A stretch of 64,000 nt of DNA from Saccharomycopsis malanga (Eukaryota; Ascomycota; Saccharomycetes; Ascoideales; Saccharomycopsidaceae), in contig CP025323.1 of the NCBI GenBank assembly GCA_004014935.1, forward strand, positions 2,046,001 to 2,110,000, given 5' to 3'. Shown one piece after another: positions 9,357 through 20,788 of the stretch. Position 1 is the first letter of the stretch. Each line of letters opens with the position of its first letter. A model generated the notes under the pieces. That model was not told the DNA's origin. It did no database searches and saw nothing but the letters and a program-made list of their open reading frames with translations. The position numbers and the translations under genes are program-made.

Positions 9357-11345
9357 ATGTCCTCGGCAAAAGATGCTGCGGATTTCGAAAATGGCGGTCT
9401 CCTTAGACAACGGTACCGTCTGTTGGGCAAGATCAATGAAGGGTCTTATGGTGTAGTGTACTTGGCGGAGGACACCTTTAGTAAGCGCAAAGTAGCTGTC
9501 AAGTATGTGTATCCGTATGGTGACAATAGCTGTGCGAATGACGAAGCAGAAAAAGAAATTGAAATATACTTAAAGTTGGGACGTCATCCAAATATAGCTT
9601 CGTTGGTTGATTATTTCGACTCTTTCTTGGTGTTGGAATACTGTGGCAAAGGCGATTTGTACGATTTGATCAAAGCTGGCGACGGACCTAAAACCAAAAA
9701 GGAAATACTTGATATCATGTACCAGATGATTGATCTCATTGATTATTGCCATAAACGGGGCATGTATCATCGTGATATTAAACCAGAGAACATTTTTGTA
9801 ACCGAAAACTGCCAAATTAAGTTGGGTGACTGGGGTTTAGCGACCGACAAGCGGTTCTGCTCCGATTATGATGTTGGCAGCGATCGATACATGGCTCCAG
9901 AGTTGTTTGACAAAGTGGAAACAGGACAAGTGTCAGACAACGGCCTTTATGACGCATCAAAAGTGGATTTATGGGCTTTGGGAATTTGTTTTCTCAATAT
10001 TATTTTCCACAAGAATCCGTTTCGGATCGCTAATTCTAGTGATAAGATGTTTCTCAGTTTTTGCGCCAATCGTGAGGTGTTGTTTGACATTTTCCCTTCA
10101 ATGAGCTCGGATCTCTTCAATGTCTTGCGACACTGTCTTGCCATCAATCCAGAAAACAGAGACCTCAATGCCATGAAACAAGAATTGACAAAACTAGACT
10201 TGTTAACATATGAAGAAACCGAAGTGGAAGACTGGCCAGTAGACAAGCCATCAACCGCTTCTCACACTGTCTTGGAAAGCAGCTTCAGTACCAACTCGAA
10301 ACCAATCAATATCACCAAATCGTACAAGATCCACCAGGATAGAAAACCATTGTCCATCCAAACACCGTTCAAGATGTTCGATGAAAACTACTCCACCAAG
10401 ACTTTCAATCGTCAAGACTTGTATACTCCTCCATCTAAAAGACTCTTGGATCCGCACAAGTACCGTCATTTCAAGCGTTCTAGAGAGTCCAGAAACTCTT
10501 TCAAAAACACACCAAAGTCCAGACTCACCGAGTTGAAAGAAACTGATGAAAAACAACCAACTGGTCTTGTGCTTTCCAGTCTCTCAGAGAAAAGAAAGGT
10601 TGCTAGTCTTGACAAGATTGATACCACCAGTAACATCTACATTCCCCCTAATCTTCGTAACCGGTTGAAATCGCCGGCATATCAAGCTAAAACGATCACC
10701 ACAGACGTTTACCAAATCAAAAAACCATCCATTTCCATCGACGACTCGTTTGAGTCTCAATTGCCCGACGACGTGATGTTTGATGATTTAGACGAATCAA
10801 CCGAAGCACTTGTGAACGATCTCAAACATTTGAAAGTCCACGGCTCCTCCACTTCGTCTTCCTCAACTACACCCCGCCATAGCGATGATTACACCTCTGC
10901 ACTTCCCTCATTGGTGTCCCAAAGCTCTGGAAGCACCTCGTCAAGCTACATTGACAAGCAGGACATCTACATGAAGCGAATGCAAAATAGCACTGCCACC
11001 CTGGCCACTTATGTCCCGCCACATCACAGACCAGGTTACGACGCCTCCAAGTACCGCAGAAAAAGTTTCAACGACCGCAATAAACCGTTGAAACCAAAAG
11101 ACTCGGTCAAAAGTAACCTTTTGCCAACTAGCAAAAACTCCTCCAGTGCTACTTTATCGGCATCTGTGCCCCAGCCCGTGGGCCACAAGTTCAATTGGGC
11201 AGATTATGAAGACGACGAGGACATTGAACCGGCTTCATCTTTCCTCCGAAGCACCTTCATGATCGATAATGGTGCTGATTTGCTGATGAATAGTTATACT
11301 AGCAACTTGGAACGTATCCCTTCCACCATCGACGTTCAAATATAA
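9357..11345 (+). CDS. KSP1: Ksp1-type serine/threonine protein kinase
   Basis: A 662-residue protein with an N-terminal kinase domain (about 18-300) and a long low-complexity tail. Seen motifs are the glycine loop INEGSYGVVY, the lysine of VAVKYVY, the catalytic loop YHRDIKPEN, DWG in place of DFG (DWGLAT, also in S. cerevisiae Ksp1 as I recall it) and an APE motif (YMAPELFD). The tail keeps two Ksp1 hallmarks, IYIPPNLRN and TYVPPHHRP, so orthology is good. In S. cerevisiae Ksp1 acts in TORC1-linked control of autophagy and filamentous growth. The frame is open upstream, but 9357 is the first ATG and precedes the kinase domain closely. The tail is shorter than in the 1029-residue S. cerevisiae protein. 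Confidence 0.92.
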   Translation: MSSAKDAADFENGGLLRQRYRLLGKINEGSYGVVYLAEDTFSKRKVAVKYVYPYGDNSCANDEAEKEIEIYLKLGRHPNIASLVDYFDSFLVLEYCGKGDLYDLIKAGDGPKTKKEILDIMYQMIDLIDYCHKRGMYHRDIKPENIFVTENCQIKLGDWGLATDKRFCSDYDVGSDRYMAPELFDKVETGQVSDNGLYDASKVDLWALGICFLNIIFHKNPFRIANSSDKMFLSFCANREVLFDIFPSMSSDLFNVLRHCLAINPENRDLNAMKQELTKLDLLTYEETEVEDWPVDKPSTASHTVLESSFSTNSKPINITKSYKIHQDRKPLSIQTPFKMFDENYSTKTFNRQDLYTPPSKRLLDPHKYRHFKRSRESRNSFKNTPKSRLTELKETDEKQPTGLVLSSLSEKRKVASLDKIDTTSNIYIPPNLRNRLKSPAYQAKTITTDVYQIKKPSISIDDSFESQLPDDVMFDDLDESTEALVNDLKHLKVHGSSTSSSSTTPRHSDDYTSALPSLVSQSSGSTSSSYIDKQDIYMKRMQNSTATLATYVPPHHRPGYDASKYRRKSFNDRNKPLKPKDSVKSNLLPTSKNSSSATLSASVPQPVGHKFNWADYEDDEDIEPASSFLRSTFMIDNGADLLMNSYTSNLERIPSTIDVQI

Positions 11346-12038
11346 TCTTTGTTTTTTCTTTTCTTGTTCTTTCTTTTCTCTTTTCTTATCTTTTCTTTGT
11401 TATTGTTTTGGGTCTCACTTGTTTTGTTTGTTTTGACTATTAAAGTTTTCTTTTTTTATTATTCTTCGGAGATTATCCCAGGTTTATCATATTTTTTTTT
11501 CACCATTTGACATTTGGTACGCTGTGCTGCTTGTTGAAAATTGCCGCCGGTCTTTGATTGGTTCATTTGCATCAATATACCTTTTTTTTTTTTGGACTTT
11601 TTGTAGACGGGGTTTTGATTTGAGTTGTTGGACAAACAATCAATACATGTATGTAACGTTTCTATAGATGGGGGTATTTTTAAATACTTTCTTAATCTTC
11701 TCTTTCATTACTTGGTGCGGTTTGCTAAATCTTGCCTGTATTAACACCAATTCGAAGCAATATTGAACTATACTTCAAAAAAGATTTTCCACTTTTATGG
11801 AAACTCCTTACAATACATTGTGTCGGTTTTTATTGCTTGAAAACAAGCCAAAATGCCTATCACCAAGGGTATATGTGACCATCAAATGATACTCGTGTAG
11901 CTCATTCCAAGGCCTAGTATCTATCATAGATTACCTAACAACCTTTTTATTTCAGTTTCTACACTTAACTGGACATATTAACTACCAGAATAAATTCTCG
12001 AAAAGTGAAGATTTATATTTCTTTTTAACAAAAATCTG
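11346..12038. other. KSP1 3' flank
   Basis: Pyrimidine-rich 3' region of KSP1 followed by AT-rich sequence up to the family A repeat. No gene seen. Confidence 0.5.
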
Positions 12039-12955
12039 TCTATACGCCTTACTATTTCCAAGTGGCCAAGTTGGTTGAGCCGTCATGCGCCACGATGCGC
12101 CTCGCCAAACAAGTGTGGCGTTCTTCACTTTAGGTTTTGGGACTCGATTCGCGCTGTCGTTGTTTTGGAGTAATATCAAAGGTTTTATTGAGTTAAATCA
12201 ATGTTATCCAGGTTGTTTTGATTTAAAAACTCATAAACTAATAGTTTAAATTTTTCGCTAGATTATAGTACTATTTATAAAAATAATAGCTTACATTTGC
12301 GCATACATATTGGATATAACGGAAATTTGTCCATTTTGACAAAAAACTGATTCTTTGAAGTCATATTCTGGAGTCTTTACAGCAAACCAAACCATACATA
12401 AATTACATTTTTATAATCTGTAATATTTAATGTCTTATACAATGTAATTTGCTTGGGGATTTAGCTTTTACATAATATTTAATAGTGAGAAAGTATCACT
12501 TTGACGAAATTAATACATATTATGTTAGAATTCGTGTTTTTCACCTCAGACAGAACTTCTTTATTTATTGACATTAGCCTATAGTTTCGGATTGCTTTTT
12601 GTTTTATCCTTACTTCCTCCAAGAGTTTAATGAGCTTTTATTGCAAAGAAACGCGTATCTCAAGGCCTTAAAAAACGTGTTGTTTATTGTAGGTTCTCAG
12701 AGGAGGCTATATTCAATAATAATCATTATATATTGCTGAGATAGTTTATTTCAACTTCCACTACACATTGAATACCTTATCGGGCTTGGTAAAGCGTAAT
12801 GTGCTTATTAGTAAGCTGTATACCTCGGGTCAGGGAGGCCGTTTTAAGAAAACTGTCATTCCTTGTTAACTGAAAGTTGCAAATAATTTTATTGAAACAA
12901 GGATACGTCAATTGTAACATTTACTTTTGAAAGTGTAAAATGTGTTTTGAGACAA
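12039..12955 (+). repeat. Family A tRNA-headed repeat, copy A1
   Basis: The copy starts at TATACGCCTTACTATT and runs into a Pol III-like head: A box TGGCCAAGTTGG near 12060, a GC-rich GCGCC...GTGTGGCG hairpin, then a B-box-like GGGACTCGATTCGCG near 12140. About 800 bp of conserved body follows, with blocks such as GATATAACGGAAA, AATAGTGAGAAAGTATCA and AAAGCGTAATGTGCTTA, and an end near GATACGTCAATTG. The same order of blocks recurs in four other places in the window. No protein-coding capacity is seen. Confidence 0.8.
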
Positions 12956-13214
12956 GAAACTGCAATGCTCAAAATTATGTATAATTGCACAGCAGGCTTT
13001 TAGTTGAAGTGTTGAAATATATTAACCAATAATAATAATATAGTAGACAGTAAAACTATTGATAGTATAATCTTTCATCAATATACAAAATAACCAAATG
13101 ATAATAGATAATTGTTTCCTCAAACTACAACTTAATTTATTGATAATATATAGTAGATTCATCTAACAGCAAAATAAGCAACAGCTAACAATTTATCGTT
13201 GATAGTATGGGTTG

Positions 13215-13480
13215 ATTGAGTAAATACATTAGATTCCATTATTCTATGTTTATTCTACTTTCAATTTGTCTTCTTGTTTCATTGTACTAATTTTTATTGG
13301 CTCGACTTTTTAGTTGATACTCATAGCCACTTGTTTTGATACACTACTGTCCCGAACCTTTTTAGCAGCGTTACTGCCATGCTAACAACTTTCAAGGCTT
13401 TATTTTTTCTTTTAGGTTTCTTTTATCTTTTTACAGATCCAGTTATGCTTTTACGCATACTCCGTTCAACAGAATATTAT
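13215..13480 (+). repeat. Family C dispersed repeat (LTR-like?), copy C1
   Basis: Shares with copies near 23.9, 29.3 and 63.4 kb an ordered series of blocks: a CCATTATT-like start, TTTTTATTGGCTCGACTT, ATAGCCACTTG and a CTCCGTTCAAC-like end. The copies are AT-rich, non-coding and of solo-LTR size. All four lie on the plus strand. The ends are not sharply defined, so the LTR label is a guess. Confidence 0.4.
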
Positions 13481-13515
13481 CTTATTATCACAGTGTATTA
13501 TCAAACACCAGTGAT

Positions 13516-13600
13516 TGATAATAGTTGGCTCACCGGTGATATTTCTTTTCTCTGAGAGGACTGGCCATTGAGCCATACCGCCGAGTGGCTGATAATAGTT
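13516..13600 (-). mobile_element. Short family B head with flanking duplication
   Basis: A 63-bp insert (13527-13589) is bounded by perfect 11-bp direct repeats, TGATAATAGTT, at 13516-13526 and 13590-13600. On the minus strand the insert begins GCCACTCGGCGGTATGGCTC, matching the start of the family B head. Only the 5' part of the element is present. The duplication points to a true insertion rather than decay of a longer copy. Confidence 0.5.
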
Positions 13601-13692
13601 TTTAACAAAATAACTGTTTTACCAACCTACATGAACCAAATGATGGTATAACGATTCATTAAACTAACTTGGTGATATTTTCACACTAATAA

Positions 13693-13770
13693 GTAACTTG
13701 TTAGTGTTGTCAGACTAAGGTAACTTGTTAGTATTGTCAGACTTGAGTAACTTATAGTATTGTCAGACTA
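13693..13770 (+). repeat. 27-bp tandem repeat, three units
   Basis: Three consecutive units start at 13693, 13720 and 13747, each of the form GTAACTT..TAGT.TTGTCAGACT. The spacing is exactly 27 bp. It lies about 115 bp beyond the LYS1 stop codon. Confidence 0.7.
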
Positions 13771-13884
13771 CAAAGAAACTTGATAATATTATAATTTTTG
13801 ATCACAATTGATTCATCCAATTGGTTAGTGCAACGGCTAGTATATCAAGAAGAAAAAACAAAGATTTATATAATACAGCAAGCT

Positions 13885-15734
<1,850 letters not shown>

Positions 15735-16049
15735 CTCCGAGTTTTGGAAAAGATAGCTCAATGGTTAGTAGTCTCGGAGAAGAGAAAAAGACCTGGCAGG
15801 ATAGCTCAGTAGGTAGTACTCATAAAAAATAGGAATTTGACCTAAAATTGTCCGGGGTTCCCTACTTGAACACTTTTTAGTAGATGCTGGCTCCATAGAC
15901 AAGTGTAACTGTCTAAAACACAAACTAGACCATTAGTGCTTACATTGAATGACAAATTTATGGAGTTGTTTGGGTTCTCCCCATTGGATTTTACCAAACC
16001 CCTTTAGACATGGTGTGTTTTCAAGTCCAGTAAATATAAGATATTATAA
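15735..16049 (+). mobile_element. Family B SINE-like copy, joined to A2
   Basis: A degenerate family B copy. It has two head-like segments in tandem (ATAGCTCAATGGTTAGTAG, then ATAGCTCAGTAGGTAGTAC), then the internal blocks (AGACAAGTGTAACTGTCTAAAAC, AGTGCTTACATTGAATGA) and the tail (GGATTTTACCAAACCCCTTTAGACAT, then AATATAAGATATTATAA). It runs directly into family A copy A2. Confidence 0.65.
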
Positions 16050-16515
16050 GCCTATATACCTTACTATTGCCCAGTGGCCAAGTTGGTTGGGCTATCATGC
16101 GCCACGATGCGCCACGCAAAACAAGTGTGGCGTTCCTCACTTTGGGATTTGGGATTCGATTCGTGGTCTTGTCGTTTTGGAAAAATCATCAAACGTTTTA
16201 TTGACTTAACTCGGTGTTATCCAAGTTAATTTGATTTGGCCAAAAGTGCAATAGAATTTTGATTTTTGTTGCGATATTATAAAACTATTCAAGATAAATA
16301 GCTTTGCATTTTTGGTCAAATATTTGATATAACGGAAAATTGCCAATTTTGACAAAAAAATTATTCCTTTAAATCAGAACCTACAGTCTTTACAGCAAAC
16401 CAAACCATACAAAAATTATATTTCTGTAATTTGTAATATCCAAAGAATTTATTATGTAATTCGTTTGGAGACTTTGTTTTTATAATGAGAGAAAATAACA
16501 TTTTGATAATTTACT
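16050..16515 (+). repeat. Family A tRNA-headed repeat, copy A2 (shortened)
   Basis: Starts GCCTATATACCTTACTATTGCC, with the A box TGGCCAAGTTGG, the double GCGCCAC hairpin region and the B-box-like GGGATTCGATTCG. The body blocks GATATAACGGAAA and ACAGCAAACCAAACCATACA follow. Similarity ends about 250 bp before the MUP1 stop, so the distal half of the family sequence is missing. Confidence 0.75.
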
Positions 16516-16774
16516 GTAAATCAACTAATATACAGGATTCACAATGGTGCAAAAATGTTTTAGAATTGAAAATCGAATGCAAATATTAAAATACAACGTT
16601 GAGGTATAATAATAAAAAACGTAGCACATGCAACAAGGGCTAAGAAGAGTTGAAAAAACAAAGCGATAACCGGAAACAAGAACTGTAAAACAGGAAATAG
16701 AAAATAGAGAAATAAAAAAAAAAAAATGGACAGACAAACAAACAAACAAACAAACAAACAACATATTCAAAGTC
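16516..16774. other. MUP1 3' flank
   Basis: Short AT-rich 3' flank with a poly-A run and an ACAA tetranucleotide repeat (about 16736-16761) directly beyond the MUP1 stop. Confidence 0.5.
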
Positions 16775-18412
16775 TCAAACTACAGGGGAATGAGGAGTGG
16801 TGAAACTCTTTGAATCATTAGAGTAATCTTGGACGACTTGAGGAGGAGATTGACCGTTTTTGACTCTGATGATTTTAGTTCTCCAGAAACCGTCGTCTTC
16901 GTCCAAGATTTGTTGAGGATACAAGTAATAGCCAAAGAATTTAGGGAGGAGGACGGCCCAGACCAACCAATAGAGGGCACCAAAACCAAAGATGCCAAGG
17001 CCGACGACACAATGCAACCAATAAGGCAAGCTTTTGTAGACGGATTGGCCTTTTGTTGGGGCCAAGTAAGGGGCAACAACCAAATAGGCAGAGGCCAAGG
17101 TGAAGAAGATGGTGGCAGGTAAAGTAGCTTTGATAGGAGGGTTCCACGCCAATTTACCACGGTATGACTGGATAGTGAGATAAAGCAAGCCAAAGCCGAC
17201 AAACAAGTTGACAATGTTCAACGGATAGGAGATCAAGTTCAAGATAAAGTTGTAGGCGTCGCCAGGAGGAGGGGCAAGAACAGTGACAATACACACAATC
17301 AAATGCTGGAACAAGCCAACCATTGGGGTGTTGAAAGGCTTTTGGGTAGCGAAAAACCTTGGAAATGGCAAGATGCCTTCTCTTCCCAACTGCTGGACGA
17401 TTCTTCCCTGGGAAAAGATGACAGACATGACATTGCCAAGGGCCGAGAGCGCGACAAAGACAGAAACAGCCTTTTCGGACTTTTTCCCAAAGGCAACCCT
17501 GAAGAAATGGGCAGCGACAATGGTGCCGCTGTTTGCCAAGGTGTCCAAGTCCACCACAGCATAATACGCAATGTTGACCAACATGTAGATGACAGCCAAG
17601 AACACGACAGCCACTGGGCCCGCAAACCGCAAGGTTCGGATCGGGTCCTTGACTTCTCCGAGAGCATAGTTGGCGTTGGAGTAGCCGATGAACGACCAGA
17701 TAATGTTATACAAGGCTGTGACCACACCGTAGCCAGTGACCTCTCCGCCAGAAAAGGAGTTGTGGAACGCAGTCTTGCCAGGAGCGTCTTTGATATGCCC
17801 ACCCAAGGCAACCAAGCCGGTCACAGCAATAATAAGAACAATCACCAACTTGAAAAGCCCCAACACGTTCTGCAAATACACCCCTGCCTTGACATTGCTG
17901 GAGTGGATTGCAAACGAAAACACCAAACAGCCAATGGCGATCCCCCGCTGGTTCCACCGGCCAGGCTCCACCCCAGCAGCATTCAAGATGTACTCGCCAA
18001 AGACAATCGAATTGCCCGAGGCCCAGCCTAGAAAGAATATATACGTCGCATACATGGCACTCACCAAGAACCGTGGCCGCTTGAACACATACTCCAAATA
18101 GTTCTTCTCGCCGCCGTTCTTCGTGATCGCTGACCCAAACTCCATATACACATACAACCCGGCAAGTGCTATCAACGAGCCCACTAGCCACAATACCAAC
18201 GACAACCCTACTGACCCTGACAACGTGTAGATTGTCAGCGTGGTCGCAAAGATCCCTGTGCCCACCATCCGGTTGAAAATCAACCCAATCGACGAAATCT
18301 TGCCCAAACTCTTCTCATTCTTGTCCATAGGCGCAATCTGCCCGGAATACGAGCTCTCGTTCGTCTCCTCCTCCAATATATCTGCCTTTTCCTTGCTATT
18401 TACTCCAAACAT
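16775..18412 (-). CDS. MUP1: High-affinity methionine permease
   Basis: A 545-residue polytopic transporter of the APC superfamily (LAT-like, Mup1 type) that brings methionine and cysteine across the plasma membrane. A polar N-terminus (about 45 residues) precedes ISSIGLIFNRMVGTGIFA, the first helix with the substrate-binding GTG motif. Other Mup1 signatures are LYVYMEFGSAITKNGGEKNYLE, VIWSFIGYSNANYALGEVKDP-like residues and SQGRIVQQLGREGILPFPRFFA. The tail KIIRVKNG follows the last helix. A CTG codon at 18236-18238 aligns with serine in S. cerevisiae Mup1 (VSSTIYTL), from memory. Upstream CACGTG and CTGTGGC motifs match sulfur-amino-acid control. Confidence 0.93.
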   Translation of the reverse strand: MFGVNSKEKADILEEETNESSYSGQIAPMDKNEKSLGKISSIGLIFNRMVGTGIFATTLTIYTLSGSVGLSLVLWLVGSLIALAGLYVYMEFGSAITKNGGEKNYLEYVFKRPRFLVSAMYATYIFFLGWASGNSIVFGEYILNAAGVEPGRWNQRGIAIGCLVFSFAIHSSNVKAGVYLQNVLGLFKLVIVLIIAVTGLVALGGHIKDAPGKTAFHNSFSGGEVTGYGVVTALYNIIWSFIGYSNANYALGEVKDPIRTLRFAGPVAVVFLAVIYMLVNIAYYAVVDLDTLANSGTIVAAHFFRVAFGKKSEKAVSVFVALSALGNVMSVIFSQGRIVQQLGREGILPFPRFFATQKPFNTPMVGLFQHLIVCIVTVLAPPPGDAYNFILNLISYPLNIVNLFVGFGLLYLTIQSYRGKLAWNPPIKATLPATIFFTLASAYLVVAPYLAPTKGQSVYKSLPYWLHCVVGLGIFGFGALYWLVWAVLLPKFFGYYLYPQQILDEDDGFWRTKIIRVKNGQSPPQVVQDYSNDSKSFTTPHSPVV

Positions 18413-18670
18413 CCTTTACACTTGTTATATTCTTCCTTTTTTCTACTTCTACATTCCCCTACAATTCTTGGATATCGCCCGCTTTTATAACTTGTCTACA
18501 AAAAGAAAACTGATGAAAAAAAGTAACTTGTTCATATATCATTCATTGATTTCCTTTAACAATTGCTAGCTATACTGGCGAAAAAAAAAATTTTTTTTTC
18601 TTATGCAGATGGCGCAGCAGGCCGCAGCACAATACAGCACAATACAGCAAACCACAGTTCCTTTGCATGC

Positions 18671-18774
18671 CACTGTGGCGGACTTGGCGGTCAAGGGTCC
18701 TCCAACATACATACAAAAGGCGCTAGCCTGCATTATCGCGCCTCGATCAACAATATAACAGCCAGTCACGTGCA
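18671..18774. promoter_or_regulatory. Met31/32-type and Cbf1-type sites upstream of MUP1
   Basis: CACTGTGGC at 18671-18679 carries the CTGTGGC core bound by Met31/Met32, and TCACGTGCA at 18766-18774 is a Cbf1-Met4 type E-box. Both lie 250-360 bp upstream of the MUP1 start. The pairing is the usual signature of Met4-controlled sulfur genes in yeasts, and fits a methionine permease. Confidence 0.55.
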
Positions 18775-19340
18775 CTGACACAAGACTTGCGCGGGAAAAA
18801 CTAAACCTATTGGTGGTGCACTGCGGTGACGGAGACCTGGGCCTTCATATATACTGGCACCGCGATAGCCCCGCGATAGCGGAGCATGCATGCTTTTCGG
18901 GCCTTCTTCATCATGTCTAATTTCAGAGCAAGTGTGGCAATACTTCTAATCTGCCCTTAATTGCTGGGCCTACCCCAAATAATAAATAATAATGCCACCG
19001 TTTATTTGGATCGTCCCCGATGAGTCTTATTTTAATTAGCCTGCCACAGGTGTGTGACATGCATGTATGTATGCATGGATGCAAGTAGTGCCTCGCCAGC
19101 CGAAACTGTACATGCATCAACATGCACATGTGCTCATTTCTGACCTCACTCATTTAATGATCACATGACCATCAAGTCCTATGCTCTAAAATCTATTTTA
19201 TTTCATATCCTACATGTACTTGATGCTCCCATTCAGCTCAAACAATACTTTAGTCTTTGCACCTGTATAAGTCATTCTTTCGCATAATGTGGTCGCTGCA
19301 CATATAATGTACATCTTTCTATTCATAAAAAATCGTTTGG

Positions 19341-19348
19341 CCGGGTAA
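19341..19348 (-). promoter_or_regulatory. Reb1-type site CCGGGTAA
   Basis: Reverse complement of TTACCCGG, directly before the family D candidate. It is far from both flanking genes, so its role is unclear. Confidence 0.3.
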
Positions 19349-19364
19349 TATACGTGAAAAACTT

Positions 19365-19450
19365 TAGTTCTCCTAGTTGGCTAGGTTATGAGCCCCTGTG
19401 TTTTTTTCATATGGAGGTCTTCATTTGGAAATGTTGGTTCGATTCCCATT
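19365..19450 (+). repeat. tRNA-like sequence, family D (candidate)
   Basis: TAGTTGGCTAGGTTATGAGCC resembles a tRNA D-arm region and is followed by TGGTTCGATTCCCATTGAGAGAC, a good B box with a partial acceptor strand. The middle has a T7 run and no clear anticodon arm, so a working tRNA gene is unlikely. Confidence 0.4.
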
Positions 19451-19894
19451 GAGAGACATTTTTATCTTTCTCATAAACTGGCAGAAATAAACGCTGAGTT
19501 AAATGTTAATTGTAACTTTGGGTTTTTTATGCCTATCTTCGGCTTTGTTCGTTTGAATTAGCGACCAATCAGGTACTTTAATAGACTAAATCAATTATAT
19601 ACAACTCTCTTTATAACCTGTATATTTCTTAATTTGACAGAATTGAAGAGCAGCTGTCATTGTCTCTGATTACTTTTAAGAAGAACATAACATAAACGCA
19701 TTTATGGTTTTGAAGGCTCTACAATAGCTGAAGCTTTGCTCTCCTATTAGGAAAGAGTTACTGTATACTCATTACATGTAATATCATCTGGACCAAAATA
19801 CAAACCTGAGGTCTGTTTCTACCTTTTGCACCCTTAATTTTTACTTTATCTTTTTACTTTTTATCTTTTATTCTCATTCAAACTAAAAAGCCTG

Positions 19895-20010
19895 TTGGAC
19901 AGGACAGTTGAGCGGCTAGTAGTGATGGAAAAGAGAATAAAAGACCTGACATGTTGCATCAAATCCCTTTAAACATTGCATACGAAACTGATATGTACTG
20001 TTGTCAAAAA
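19895..20010 (+). mobile_element. Family B fragment
   Basis: GTTGGACAGGACAGTTGAGCGGCTAGTAG, AAAAGACCTGACATG and the tail ATACGAAACTGATATGTACTG match the family B order with internal loss. Confidence 0.5.
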
Positions 20011-20257
20011 AAATTGTAACAGAAATTGTGGAGTAGCTTGTTGAATATTTAAAAGGACTGAAAAGTCGAAAAAAAGTAGAATAATAGAGTGCACAAGTAT
20101 TGAACAGGAGAAATTTCTCTGAATAAAACAACATACTCAAAAGAATTCAGGCCGATTGGTTGTCACTTTGGCTTTGCATGACCAGTCAAACAATAAGAAG
20201 TAAACAAGGTGGGTGGTTTTACAACAAACAAACAAACAAACAAACAAAGAAGCAGTC

Positions 20258-20477
20258 GCTGGGCCGTATGGCTCAGTGGTTAGTGCTTTAGAAGAAGACT
20301 AAAGACCTGGTAGGATAGTTAAAATAGTGCTCTCGTAGAAGATAAAAAAACCTAGCAGGAACACAGATCAGAATAGTACGATGGAAATCATTGGCCCTTA
20401 CCAAGTCTTTTTTGAAATAGCGCGTATATACGAAACTGATATGTACTGGACTCGAAATATAAGATATTATTATTATG
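20258..20477 (+). mobile_element. Family B SINE-like copy
   Basis: Starts GCTGGGCCGTATGGCTCAGTGGTTAGTGCT, with a second degenerate head segment, then TACCAAGTCTTTTTTGAAATAGCGCGTATATACG and the end TCGAAATATAAGAT(ATT)n. The left flank is an ACAA simple repeat. No clear target duplication was found. Confidence 0.7.
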
Positions 20478-20685
20478 GATTTATTGATTTTCTTTGCTAA
20501 ATAACTGCTACTGCATAAAAATCATTGTAGTTTAAAATAGCAAATACAAATGCAAAGTTTACATTACTTTTATATCATCATAGCATTCGGAAGACATTCA
20601 AGTTGTCTCGCCCAAACTGGTCAAAACTCAAGTACACCCAATCAAGTATAATACGAGTCAAGATACAGCAGCCCTGACCCACGGG

Positions 20686-20693
20686 CACGTGAT
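20686..20693 (+). promoter_or_regulatory. CACGTGAT box upstream of MKT1
   Basis: A CACGTG palindrome followed by AT, 100 bp before the MKT1 start. Cbf1 or other bHLH factors bind this core; which one acts here is not known. Confidence 0.35.
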
Positions 20694-20788
20694 CACCACA
20701 TGACCGTTACATTTTGATAAAAAGAGCGTTTCAAGTTGGATGTCGCGACCACAGTTTTTTAGATGTTGGACAACCAGGATCAGTGACT

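Larger units (their letters stand above)
18413..20788. other. MUP1-MKT1 intergenic region
   Basis: A 2.4-kb gap with MUP1 promoter motifs, a CATGCA-rich stretch near 19050-19130, a family D candidate (19365-19450), two degenerate family B copies (19895-20010, 20258-20477), an ACAA simple repeat (about 20223-20248) and the MKT1 promoter. No gene seen. Confidence 0.5.

Noticed and set aside
17303-18031. Plus-strand 242-codon open frame opposite MUP1
   Set aside because: An antisense shadow of the GC-richer permease gene.
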